Shown here: piece after piece, positions 56,586 to 64,000 of the stretch
Numbering within the stretch: the first letter of the stretch is position 1
Layout: every line of letters starts with the position of its first letter
Source of the DNA: Actinomadura viridilutea
GTDB taxonomy: Bacteria > Actinomycetota > Actinomycetes > Streptosporangiales > Streptosporangiaceae
Length of the DNA stretch: 64,000 bases
Assembly (NCBI GenBank): GCA_003001795.1
Contig: PVNI01000002.1
Span: 310,001-374,000 of the forward strand
Direction of reading: 5' to 3'
The notes under the pieces: model-generated
Seen by the model: the letters and a program-made list of their open reading frames with translations, nothing else
What the model was told of the DNA's origin: nothing
Database searches by the model: none
Position numbers and translations under genes: made by a program

Positions 56586-56586
<1 letters not shown>
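54157..56586 (-). CDS. Molybdenum hydroxylase large subunit (xanthine oxidase / form II CO dehydrogenase-like)
   Basis: Mo-pterin catalytic subunit. Blocks: RREDPRLLTGQGRYLDDL, VRSPHAHARILDIDV, VGEPVAMVVA, VIAPDVGGGFGVKI, then the active-site loop PYRGAGRPQGVFCMER (about residue 364), GLTSQGQGHETVFAQIAA, and the C-terminal catalytic Glu in LGIKGAGEAGVIP (about 746). The loop has YRGAGRP and not the CO-dehydrogenase AYRCSFR, so CO oxidation is unlikely and a heterocycle or aldehyde substrate is expected. Length 809 aa. ATG 56586 shares one base with the small-subunit stop (TGATG). With barbiturase nearby, uracil or thymine is the preferred substrate guess. Confidence 0.92.
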
Positions 56587-57073
<487 letters not shown>

Positions 57074-57074
<1 letters not shown>

Positions 57075-58036
57075 CACCACTCCGCCTCGTCGTGGACGCC
57101 GGGCGTCTGGGCGCGGTCCAGCGCGTCGGCCGTGGCGGCGCGCAGGGCGCGTTCGGTGAGCACGCCCGCCAGGTGCCGCCGGTAGTCGGCGCCGGCGTGG
57201 ATGTCGGGCTCGGGGTCGAGGTGGTCGCGGACGTACCCGGCCACGCCGGACCAGTCGGCGGCCCCGGGCGGGCGCCCGTCCTGGGCCTGCCGGGCCCGGG
57301 GGGTCAGGTCGAGGACCAGCGGCGTGGCGGCCACGCCCAGGTATCCGACGCGGGCGGTGCTCACCCGCAGGTCCTCGTCCAGGCCGACCACGGCGGCGAC
57401 CCCGGCCAGGGCGTAGTCGCCGTGCCTGCGGGACGTCTCGGTGAACGCGACGCCGGTGCGGGGCGGCAGCGCGGGGAAGAACGCCGCCTCGGCCAGCTCC
57501 CCGGGGCGCAGGGCGCTCTCCAGCGGGCCGGTGAAGAAGTCGGCGGCCGGGATCGTGCGGCGCCCGGCGGCGGACACCGCCTCGACCGTGCCGCCCAGCA
57601 CGGCCAGCACCGCGGGCAGCTCGGCGGCCGGGTCGGCGTGGGCGAGGCTGCCGACCACGGTGCCCCGGTTGCGGATCACCGGGTGCGCCACGTGCCGCAG
57701 CGCGGCGGGCAGCAGCGGCTGGACGGCCGCGACGCCGGCGGAGCGTTCGACGGCGGCGTGCCGCGCCAGCGCGCCGACGCGCACCCCCTTTCCGCCGGTC
57801 CGCCCGCCGGGCGGCGCCTGCGCGTCCTCCTCGGAGCCGACGATGCGCACGCCGTCCAGGCCGGCGACGCGGTTGATGTCGACGATGTGGCCGGGCTCGG
57901 CCAACCGCATGTTGAGCAGCGGGATGAGGCTCTGCCCGCCCGCCAGCACCTTGGCGTCGGCGCCGTGGGCGGCCAGCACGTCCAGCGCCTCGGCGAGCGT
58001 GGCGGGGGCGTGGTAGGCGAACGGCGGCGGCTTCAC
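57074..58036 (-). CDS. Molybdenum hydroxylase medium FAD-binding subunit
   Basis: FAD subunit of the hydroxylase. FAD motifs are KVLAGGQSLIPLLNMRLAEP (about residues 29-48) and VIRNRGTVVGSLAHADPAAELP, both typical of CoxM-like proteins. The C-terminal CO-dehydrogenase flavoprotein domain includes DYALAGVAAVVGL and AGADYRRHLAGVLTERAL. A short Gly/Arg-rich insert is near residue 80. Length 320 aa. The GTG start overlaps the permease stop by 4 bp (58033-58036), tying transport to oxidation. Confidence 0.93.
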
Positions 58037-59547
58037 GGCTGGGCATCGCCTCCCGCGGACGCCGCCTCGGCCGTCCCGCCGGACGGGGCCGGCCCGTCGG
58101 CCGCCGCGCCGCCGGACGGGGCGGGCCGGTCGGCCGCGCCGCCCGCCGGCGCCGCGGCGGCGGGTCCGCCGAGGCGGCCGGAGATGAAGCGCAGCAGGTG
58201 GTAGCCGACCAGCACGACGATCGTGCCGAACGCGATGCCCTCCAGCTTGAAGTCGTCGTTGATCTCGTGCACCACCGGGCCGAGCGCCAGGATGATGCCC
58301 GCGCCGACCGGCACCATGTTGACCGGGTCGGCGAAGTCCACCCGGTTCTCGATCCAGATCTTGGCGCCGAGCAGGCCGATCATCCCGTAGAGGATCACCG
58401 TGACGCCGCCGAGCACCCCGCCGGGCGTGGCGGCCACCAGCGCGCCGAACTTGGGGCACAGCCCGAACAGGATCGCGATGATCGCCGCGACGTAGTACGC
58501 CGCGGTCGAGTAGATCCGGGTCGCGGCCATGACGCCGATGTTCTCGGCGTAGGTGGTGGTCGGCGAGCCGCCCACCGCGCTGGTGACCACGGTGGCGGCG
58601 CCGTCGGCGAACACCGCCCGGCCGATCAGCGGGTCCAGGTCGGTGCGGGTCATCTCCCCCACCGCCTTGACGTGCCCGGTGTTCTCGGCGATCAGCGCGA
58701 TGACGGCGGGCAGCACCAGCAGGATCGCCGACATCTTGAAGTCGGGGGCGTGCATGTCCGGCAGCCCGAACCAGTCGGCCTCGCGGACGCCGTCGAAGCT
58801 CACCCGGTCGTGCGGGAACGCGGTCGCCACGCAGTACGGGCCCTCCGCCGTGCAGGACTGGCCCGCGGCGTCGCGCAGGTTCTGCCCCGGCAGCACGGAG
58901 GTGATCGGTCCGGCGGTGCGGTCCAGCACCCAGGACAGCGCGTACCCGAAGACCAGCCCCACGAGCACCGCGATCCGGCCGATGAACCCGCGGAACACCA
59001 CCATGACCAGGAACACGAAGGCCATGGTGATCAGCGCGACCCAGTGGTCCTGCGGCCAGTACGTGTCGGCCACCACGAACGCCAGGCCGAACCCGATGAG
59101 CATGACCACCGCGCCGGTCACGACGGGCGGGAACACCTGGTGGATGATCCGCTGGCCGAGCAGGTGGATGAGCAGGCCGCACACGGCGAGCACGGCCCCG
59201 GCGACCAGGATCGCGCCGGTGACCCAGGCGTCGGTCTGGGCGTCGTCGACGCCGGCGCGGATGGCGAACACGCCGCCCACGAACGAGGCGCTGGTGCCCA
59301 GGTAGCTGGGCACCTTCCCCTGGACGATCAGTAGGAACAGGATGGTGGCGACGCCCGACATCATCACCGCGAGGTTCGGGTCCAGCCCCATCACCAGGGG
59401 GAACACGAACGTCGCGCCGAACATCGCCACGACGTGCTGGGCCCCGATGCCCACCGTGCGCGGCCATGACAGCCGCTCGTCGGGGGCGACGACCTCACCG
59501 GGCGGCGGCGTCCCGCCGTCGCCGTGCACTTTCCAGCCGATGGCCAT
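58033..59547 (-). CDS. NCS2 family uracil/xanthine permease (UraA-like)
   Basis: Proton-coupled nucleobase transporter with about 14 hydrophobic segments over residues 30-460. Substrate-site regions: VIALIAENTGHVKAVGEM with the TM8 Glu, and GGSPTTTYAENIGVMAATRIY with the TM10 Glu, which resembles the UraA-type TTYGENIGVM block and suggests uracil over xanthine. Early GTSASFVGGVFAI matches TM3. The C-terminal tail is low-complexity (Ala/Gly/Pro with SGG repeats). Length 504 aa. First structural gene after pucR and coupled to the FAD subunit. Confidence 0.92.
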   Translation of the reverse strand: MAIGWKVHGDGGTPPPGEVVAPDERLSWPRTVGIGAQHVVAMFGATFVFPLVMGLDPNLAVMMSGVATILFLLIVQGKVPSYLGTSASFVGGVFAIRAGVDDAQTDAWVTGAILVAGAVLAVCGLLIHLLGQRIIHQVFPPVVTGAVVMLIGFGLAFVVADTYWPQDHWVALITMAFVFLVMVVFRGFIGRIAVLVGLVFGYALSWVLDRTAGPITSVLPGQNLRDAAGQSCTAEGPYCVATAFPHDRVSFDGVREADWFGLPDMHAPDFKMSAILLVLPAVIALIAENTGHVKAVGEMTRTDLDPLIGRAVFADGAATVVTSAVGGSPTTTYAENIGVMAATRIYSTAAYYVAAIIAILFGLCPKFGALVAATPGGVLGGVTVILYGMIGLLGAKIWIENRVDFADPVNMVPVGAGIILALGPVVHEINDDFKLEGIAFGTIVVLVGYHLLRFISGRLGGPAAAAPAGGAADRPAPSGGAAADGPAPSGGTAEAASAGGDAQP

Positions 59548-59902
59548 CCCCGTCCTCCCTCGGGCCGCCCTTGTCTACGGCTCTTTTCCCTGCTTCACGG
59601 CCTCTTTCAGCCTTGCGGGCAAACTAGATCCGCAGGCTGGGGTGAGCATCGGCGACATCTGCCAAAGCCGCAACTCGCTGTTGGGTGGGGAATGTGGCCT
59701 ACGTCACCATTGCGTTACGCATCACCAATACGTTGCGCATCCGGGCGCGCGACGACGCGCCCGGGCGCGTTGCGGCGAGGACGGCATGGGTCGCCGGGGG
59801 ATGGGAGTCGAGGATCGGCGGGGGTCGGCAAAGTCGGCGGGGTCGGCGGGGTCGGCAGGGTCGGCGGGGTACGGGGAGTCGGGTCGGTGGGGCGGGGACG
59901 GG
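59548..59902. promoter_or_regulatory. 355-bp spacer upstream of the permease-Mo hydroxylase operon
   Basis: Contains TGCGTTACGCA (59711-59721), a perfect odd palindrome, and two related direct copies GTTACGCATC (59714-59723) and GTTGCGCATC (59732-59741) 18 bp apart. The surrounding 59690-59740 is less GC-rich than average. It is the probable promoter/operator for the permease and Mo hydroxylase genes; PucR is the natural candidate regulator. The pucR-proximal end holds a 9-bp tandem repeat. No gene is seen. Confidence 0.5.
59825..59869. repeat. Five 9-bp tandem repeats after pucR
   Basis: TCGGCGGGG-like units start at 59825, 59834, 59843, 59852 and 59861, exact 9-bp period, about 35 bp past the pucR stop. 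Confidence 0.88.
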
Positions 59903-61621
59903 TCAGATGCCGCGCATGCGCAGGACGTGCAGGGCCAGGGTGAGGTTGAGGCGCAGGTGGGCGTCCTCGGTGAAGGGTCCCAGCATCCGTTCCAGCTTCC
60001 CGATGCGGTAGCGCAGGGTGTTGTAGTGGAAGTGCAGGCGCCGGGCCGTCTCGGCGACGTTGAGGTTGGTCTCCAGCAGCACCTGGAGGGTGCGGCGCAG
60101 GTCGACCAGCTCGGGCTCGTCGTCGCCGGCCAGCTCTCCGAGGGTCTCCCGGACGAAGGCGTGCAGCTCCTGCGGGTCGGACACGAGGCTGAGCAGCCGG
60201 TAGACGCCGAGCTGGTCGAAGTGGGCGCGGGCGCCGTCGCCGTGCAGCTGCCGGCCGACCCGCACCGCCTTGACCGCCTGCTCGTACGCCTCGGGCAGCG
60301 CGGACGGCGAACGGACCGTGCGGCTGATCCCGGTGGAGAACGTCCGCCGCGACGACAGGTGCTCGGCGAAGATCGCGGAGGCCTCCTTGAGCATCGCCTG
60401 GACCGGTCCACTGGACAGCGCCGTCTCGTCTCCCTCGCCCGCCCCCACGACCGCGACGACCTCGTGGGCGAAGCTGGCGACGGCGGCTCCGCGGTCGTGC
60501 CGCCGCACCGCGGTGCTCCACGCGGAGGCCAGCCGCTCCTGCGCGACCCGCTCCTCGGCGCCGCGGCCGCCCCGCGGCTCCGCGCCGTGCCCGTTCAGGG
60601 CGCTCTGGCCGTCCGCCGGGCGGGAGCGCCCGTCCAGTTCGGCGACGACCACCATCACGGGCCGGTCCAGGTCCCAGCCGAAGCCGGCGCAGTGCGCGAT
60701 CACGCGGTCGTCGTCGCCGGCCCGGCCGGACAGGATGTCGCGCAGGTAGTCGGCGCGGTACTTGCTCTCCACGGCCGCGACGGCCTGCTGCTTGGTCACC
60801 ACCAGCGCCGCCACCGTGGCGGCCCGCTCCAGGATGCCCAGGTCGGCCTCGCGCAGCGTGCCCGCGGGGCTGTAGGCGATGATGCGGCCGTGGTCGAAGC
60901 CTCCGGCCACCACGGGCACCACCAGGTGGTCGCCGCCGCCGTTGGCGCACACCCCGGGACGCCCCGACAGCACGTCGAAGGCCCGCATCGCCTGGATGTG
61001 CTCGTCGGGTCCGGCGCCCGCCAGCACCCGCTGGTCGGAGTCCAGCACCACCACGGCGACGTCCAGCAGCGAGGCGACCTCGTCCACGACCTCCTGCAGG
61101 CCGCCGCCGCACAGCACGATCTGCACCAGCGCCCGGTGCACCTCCTCGGTGCGGGCCAGCACGGCGGCCTGCCGGTTGAGGATGTCGGTGAGCACCTGGT
61201 TGAGGATGTCGTCGAAGCCCACGTCGTCGGGCAGCAGGATGAGCGGGAACCCGCGCCGGTCCGCCTGCTCGATCATCTCGGCCGGCAGCGAGTCCAGATA
61301 CCGGCCCAGTTTGATCGCCAGCGCGGCCAGGCCGCGCTCGTCGAGATCGGCGACCAGGTTGTCCAGCGACTGCGGGGTGTTGCGCAGCGGGTACCCGGTG
61401 GTCAGCAGCAGCTCGTTGGGCTTGACCCACGCCAGGATGTCGGGCACCTCCATGACGTTGAGCCGCTGCACGATCCGGTCCAGGCCTGAGCGTCCCCCGA
61501 TGAGCCGGGCCCCGGCGAGGGTGGACACGCCCAGCACCTCGCTGACGGGCAGTCCGTAGGTCAGCGTGCCGGTGCTCGCCAGGCGCAGCGCGGGCGGGCC
61601 CGGGTCCGCATTCAGTGACAT
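59903..61621 (-). CDS. PucR family transcriptional regulator
   Basis: Regulator of purine/nucleobase catabolic genes. N-terminal PucR domain (about residues 23-150): LPVSEVLGVSTLAGARLIGG, VPDILAWVKPNELLLTTGYPL, FPLILLPDDVGFDDILNQVL. A GAF-like middle part follows, then the C-terminal HTH_30 domain: LLETNLNVAETARRLHFHYNTLRYRIGKLE (in two blocks, about residues 520-550), the DNA-binding helix-turn-helix. Length 572 aa. ATG at 61621 with GGGAG six bases upstream. It sits at the head of the permease operon and divergent from the DUF2877-fdrA operon, so it probably controls both. Confidence 0.9.
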   Translation of the reverse strand: MSLNADPGPPALRLASTGTLTYGLPVSEVLGVSTLAGARLIGGRSGLDRIVQRLNVMEVPDILAWVKPNELLLTTGYPLRNTPQSLDNLVADLDERGLAALAIKLGRYLDSLPAEMIEQADRRGFPLILLPDDVGFDDILNQVLTDILNRQAAVLARTEEVHRALVQIVLCGGGLQEVVDEVASLLDVAVVVLDSDQRVLAGAGPDEHIQAMRAFDVLSGRPGVCANGGGDHLVVPVVAGGFDHGRIIAYSPAGTLREADLGILERAATVAALVVTKQQAVAAVESKYRADYLRDILSGRAGDDDRVIAHCAGFGWDLDRPVMVVVAELDGRSRPADGQSALNGHGAEPRGGRGAEERVAQERLASAWSTAVRRHDRGAAVASFAHEVVAVVGAGEGDETALSSGPVQAMLKEASAIFAEHLSSRRTFSTGISRTVRSPSALPEAYEQAVKAVRVGRQLHGDGARAHFDQLGVYRLLSLVSDPQELHAFVRETLGELAGDDEPELVDLRRTLQVLLETNLNVAETARRLHFHYNTLRYRIGKLERMLGPFTEDAHLRLNLTLALHVLRMRGI

Positions 61622-62175
61622 CACTTCGCTCCCAACCGTGGATTGGCGCCGAGGGTCTCCGGCGCCGAGATATCTACGGGCGCGGCCCGGGTGAGGGCCG
61701 GCCCGGCGGCCCCGGGGTCGGGTCCCCCCGGGACGGGGCATCGCATTCGCGGCCCGGCGGTGACGCACCTGCCGACTCTCCCGGCCGGGTCGGCGCAAGG
61801 CCGCGCTCGTCTCGCGCGATCGCCCGCCCGGCCCCGCGGCCGCCCGGGCGGCGGCCCGACGTGCGCACGCAGGGCAGCCCGAAGGCCGCCGAAGCCGTGC
61901 GGGCGGGCCCGGCGGGTCGAGGCTGTCTGCATGAGGTGCTCACCAAAGCTCGCTCAAGGGAACGGTCACCTCGCTTTTGCTGCATTCATCGCATGAGACG
62001 CCTCGGTCGCTACCGGTACGCGATCAACCCTGACAACAAACACGAAGGATGACAACCATCCTTGGCAGGATTCTCCATACGTCCGGCGGCGGGACCGGTC
62101 TACGTTCCTGCGTGAGGTCGGGCCCTACCGTCCGCCTGCGACACACGCCCGGCGGCACCGGCCTCGGGAGGATCC
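61622..62175. promoter_or_regulatory. 554-bp divergent region between pucR and DUF2877 genes
   Basis: The part near 61930-62070 is less GC-rich and holds the likely promoters. Dyads: AAGGATG-ACAAC-CATCCTT at 62045-62063, a perfect 7-bp inverted repeat, and TCGCTACC/GGTACGCGA at 62007-62023, imperfect by one base. A TTGGCA (-35-like) is at 62062-62067 toward DUF2877, but no convincing -10 is found. No gene is seen in the GC-rich left half. Confidence 0.55.
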
Positions 62176-63162
62176 GTGACCATCGTTCTGCGTGACCCGA
62201 TCCCGCTGCGCGCCCCCGCCGGGCGACCCCCGGCCGCCGGCGCCGCGGGGATCCCCCTGCGCCCCTTGCTCGAAGCCCCGCGCCGCCCGGCCCGGGTGAT
62301 CGCCGCCTTCCCGTCCGCCGTCTACCTGGAGATGCGGGGCGACCCTCGCGCCGAGTCCCGTGACGAGTCCCGCGCCCGCGAACCCCGCGTGCTCGCACTG
62401 GTGTGCTCGGACGCCGTCCGGCTGCCCAACGCCCTGGTGCTGGCCGCGACCCGCCGCGAACGCCCCTTCCGCGCCGTGCGGGAGGGCGCCGAGGGCTGGG
62501 TCGGCGACGGCCTGGTCGAGACCGAGGGATTGTGCGTGCGGGCGCGCCGCTGGTGGAACCCGAGGCCCGCGCTCGGCCCGCTCGGCGCGGCCGCCGCGGC
62601 GCGCGGCCTGCGCGGGGTGGAGGACGCCCTCGACGAGGTGGACGCCGCCGCGGCCTGCGGTCTGGCCGGGCATCCCGATCCCGAGGCCCTGGCCGCCGCC
62701 TGCGCCGCGGGCGACCTGGCCGGGGCCGTCGAGGCCGCCGAGCGCATCGTGGGCCTCGGCCCGGGGCTGACGCCCAGCGGGGACGACGTCCTGTCCGGAC
62801 TGCTGGTGGCGCTGCGGCTGGTCGGCGGCGCCCTGCGGGACGGCGAGCGGGCGGTGTGGCTGGCCGACTGGCTCGGCGCCGCGGTCACCGCCGACGCCAC
62901 CACCCGCACCACGGCGGTGGCCGCGACCCTGCTGCACTGCGCCGCGTCCGGGTACGCCGGAGCGGAGGTGGCGGCGGTGCTGCGCGCCGTGGCGGGGCTC
63001 GAGGCGCCCCGTCCGGCGGTGCGGCGCCTGCTGGCGACCGGGCACACCTCCGGCGCCGACCTCGCCTGGGGGGTGCGGGCGGGCTGCCGCGCCGCGCTGG
63101 CCCTGGCCGGATCGGCGGCGGCCGCCCAGAGGGCCACTGCATGCCAGAGGGCCACTGCATGA
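62176..63162 (+). CDS. DUF2877 family protein (AllH/YlbF-like)
   Basis: Family signature GLGPGLTPSGDDVLSGLLVAL (in part, about residues 195-215). Earlier blocks: VIAAFPSAVYLEM and VCSDAVRLPNALVL. In E. coli the DUF2877 protein YlbF sits with FdrA, YlbE (DUF1116) and the carbamate kinase YbcF, a set reported to make oxamate carbamoyltransferase, which splits oxalurate with phosphate. Length 328 aa. GTG 62176 with GGGAGGA five bases upstream. The gene ends in a 17-bp tandem repeat (QRATA-C-QRATA) and overlaps the fdrA start by 4 bp. Confidence 0.88.
   Translation: MTIVLRDPIPLRAPAGRPPAAGAAGIPLRPLLEAPRRPARVIAAFPSAVYLEMRGDPRAESRDESRAREPRVLALVCSDAVRLPNALVLAATRRERPFRAVREGAEGWVGDGLVETEGLCVRARRWWNPRPALGPLGAAAAARGLRGVEDALDEVDAAAACGLAGHPDPEALAAACAAGDLAGAVEAAERIVGLGPGLTPSGDDVLSGLLVALRLVGGALRDGERAVWLADWLGAAVTADATTRTTAVAATLLHCAASGYAGAEVAAVLRAVAGLEAPRPAVRRLLATGHTSGADLAWGVRAGCRAALALAGSAAAAQRATACQRATA
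63126..63161. repeat. Tandem repeat at the DUF2877-fdrA junction
   Basis: CAGAGGGCCACTGCATG occurs twice, at 63127 and 63145 (18-bp step). The second copy supplies the ATGA of the fdrA start and DUF2877 stop. In DUF2877 it encodes QRATA twice. Confidence 0.88.
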
Positions 63163-64000
63163 CGGAAGGCGGCGCGATCGGGGGCACCACGATGGGCACG
63201 ACGGACGGCGTCTGGGTCGAGGTGCGGCGCGGCGTCTACCACGACTCGGTGACGCTGATGCGGGTGAGCCGCGCACTGGCCGAACGGCCGGACGTGGCCG
63301 AGGCGATGGCCGCCATGGGCACCGACCTCAACCTCGAGATGCTGCGCCGGATGGGCTTCGACGTCCCCGCCGACGCCGGGCCCGGCGACCTGGTGGTGGC
63401 CGTCCGCGCCGCCGACGGCGCCCCCGCGCAGGCCCTGGACGGCGCGCGGCGGGCGCTGGAGGAGCTGCTGCGCCGCCCGGCGACCGCCGCGGCCCCGGCC
63501 GACGGCGAGGAGCCCGCGCGGACGACCGCGGCGGCGGCGCGGCGGATCGGCGCCGACGTGGCGCTGCTGTCGATCCCCGGGCCGCAGGTGTTCGCCGAGG
63601 CCATGGACGCCCTGGACGCCGGGCTCAACGTCATGGTGTTCAGCGACAACGTGCCCGTCGAGCAGGAGATCGCGCTGAAGGACGCCGCGGCCCGGCGCGG
63701 GCTGATCGTCATGGGCCCCGACTGCGGCACCGCCGTGATCGGCGGCGTCGGCCTGGGGTTCGCCAACGCGGTGCGGCCCGGCCCGGTCGGCGTGGTCGCC
63801 GCGTCCGGCACCGGCGCCCAGCAGGTGATGTGCCTGCTGGACGCCGCGGACGTCGGCGTCAGCCACGTGCTGGGCGTGGGCGGGCGCGACCTGTCGCTGG
63901 AGGTCAGCGGGCGCTCGGCGCTGGCGGCGCTGGCCGCGCTGGACGACGACCCGGCCACCGAGCTGATCATCATGGTGTCCAAGCCGCCCGCGCCCCGCGT
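63159..64000 (+). CDS. fdrA: FdrA-like protein (succinyl-CoA ligase alpha fold), partial
   Basis: The C-terminal part is cut by the window end; at least 280 codons are visible. Starts at ATG 63159, overlapping the DUF2877 stop; a second ATG at 63192 is possible. N-terminal YHDSVTLMRVSRAL, AMAAMGTDLNLEMLRRMGF, then DNVPVEQEIALKDAAARRG, VMGPDCGTAVIGGVGLGFAN, VGVVAASGTGAQQVMCLLD and LGVGGRDLSLEV, all FdrA blocks with a CoA-ligase-like Rossmann fold. In E. coli FdrA (AllF) works with DUF1116 and DUF2877 proteins in carbamoyl transfer. A DUF1116 gene is expected just beyond the window. Confidence 0.92.
   Translation, partial: MTEGGAIGGTTMGTTDGVWVEVRRGVYHDSVTLMRVSRALAERPDVAEAMAAMGTDLNLEMLRRMGFDVPADAGPGDLVVAVRAADGAPAQALDGARRALEELLRRPATAAAPADGEEPARTTAAAARRIGADVALLSIPGPQVFAEAMDALDAGLNVMVFSDNVPVEQEIALKDAAARRGLIVMGPDCGTAVIGGVGLGFANAVRPGPVGVVAASGTGAQQVMCLLDAADVGVSHVLGVGGRDLSLEVSGRSALAALAALDDDPATELIIMVSKPPAPR

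Noticed and set aside
61622..62175. Small protein gene in the pucR-DUF2877 gap
   Set aside because: Several open frames exist on both strands, but they overlap each other, are Arg/Pro-rich and lack ribosome sites, so the region is treated as regulatory.

Overview
The window is about 64 kb of very GC-rich DNA (gene frames almost always end codons in G or C, GTG starts are common, and neighbouring genes often overlap by GTGA/ATGA). Gene content and order point to a high-GC actinobacterium. The complete division and cell-wall (dcw) cluster with mraZ, sepF, yggT and divIVA, a meso-diaminopimelate-type MurE, an F420-type oxidoreductase, MatB and PucR together fit a member of the Streptosporangiales, perhaps Actinomadura or a relative. 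The genus is an inference. No rRNA, tRNA, CRISPR array, insertion sequence or phage gene was found.

Region 1 (1-22110, all minus strand) is the dcw cluster, transcribed from right to left: mraZ, rsmH, ftsL-like, ftsI, murE, murF, mraY, murD, ftsW, murG, murC, ftsQ, ftsZ, pgeF, yggS, sepF, yggT, divIVA, then a membrane protein cut by the window edge. MurC-F, MraY, MurG and FtsW/FtsI make and polymerise the peptidoglycan precursor; FtsZ, SepF, FtsQ and FtsL build the septum; DivIVA directs polar growth. mraZ has a promoter overlapped by four GTGG repeats spaced exactly 10 bp, as expected for MraZ autoregulation. murB is not in the cluster.

Region 2 (22648-27409, plus strand) is a translationally coupled MoxR ATPase - DUF58 - transmembrane transglutaminase operon.

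Region 3 (27740-40390, mostly minus) holds DUF3040, dinB, a methyltransferase, nusB, efp, pepP, an aroC-aroK-aroB-aroQ shikimate block, a PhyH-like dioxygenase and an SseB-like protein. A tetR regulator with a divergent enoyl-CoA hydratase-like gene and an F420-type oxidoreductase gene sits between aroQ and pepP. Three ATGAC-type palindromes lie between tetR and the hydratase-like gene.

Region 4 (40449-64000) is the most interesting part. It holds a barbiturase/cyanuric acid hydrolase-family enzyme, a carbamate kinase, a MatB-type malonyl-CoA synthetase, an ATP-dependent hydantoinase/oxoprolinase pair, a C-N hydrolase, CoxG, a three-subunit molybdenum hydroxylase, a UraA-like nucleobase permease, a PucR regulator, and divergently a DUF2877 protein followed by FdrA, which is cut by the window end. 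I read this as a candidate route for oxidative pyrimidine breakdown: uracil or thymine import, oxidation to barbiturate, ring opening to ureidomalonate, carbamoyl transfer to phosphate (FdrA/DUF2877 plus a probable DUF1116 partner beyond the edge), ATP recovery by carbamate kinase, and capture of malonate as malonyl-CoA. The individual family calls are strong; the assembled pathway is inference.

A second unusual feature is the number of short tandem repeats (9-22 bp units) at or just after stop codons; nine such tracts are listed.
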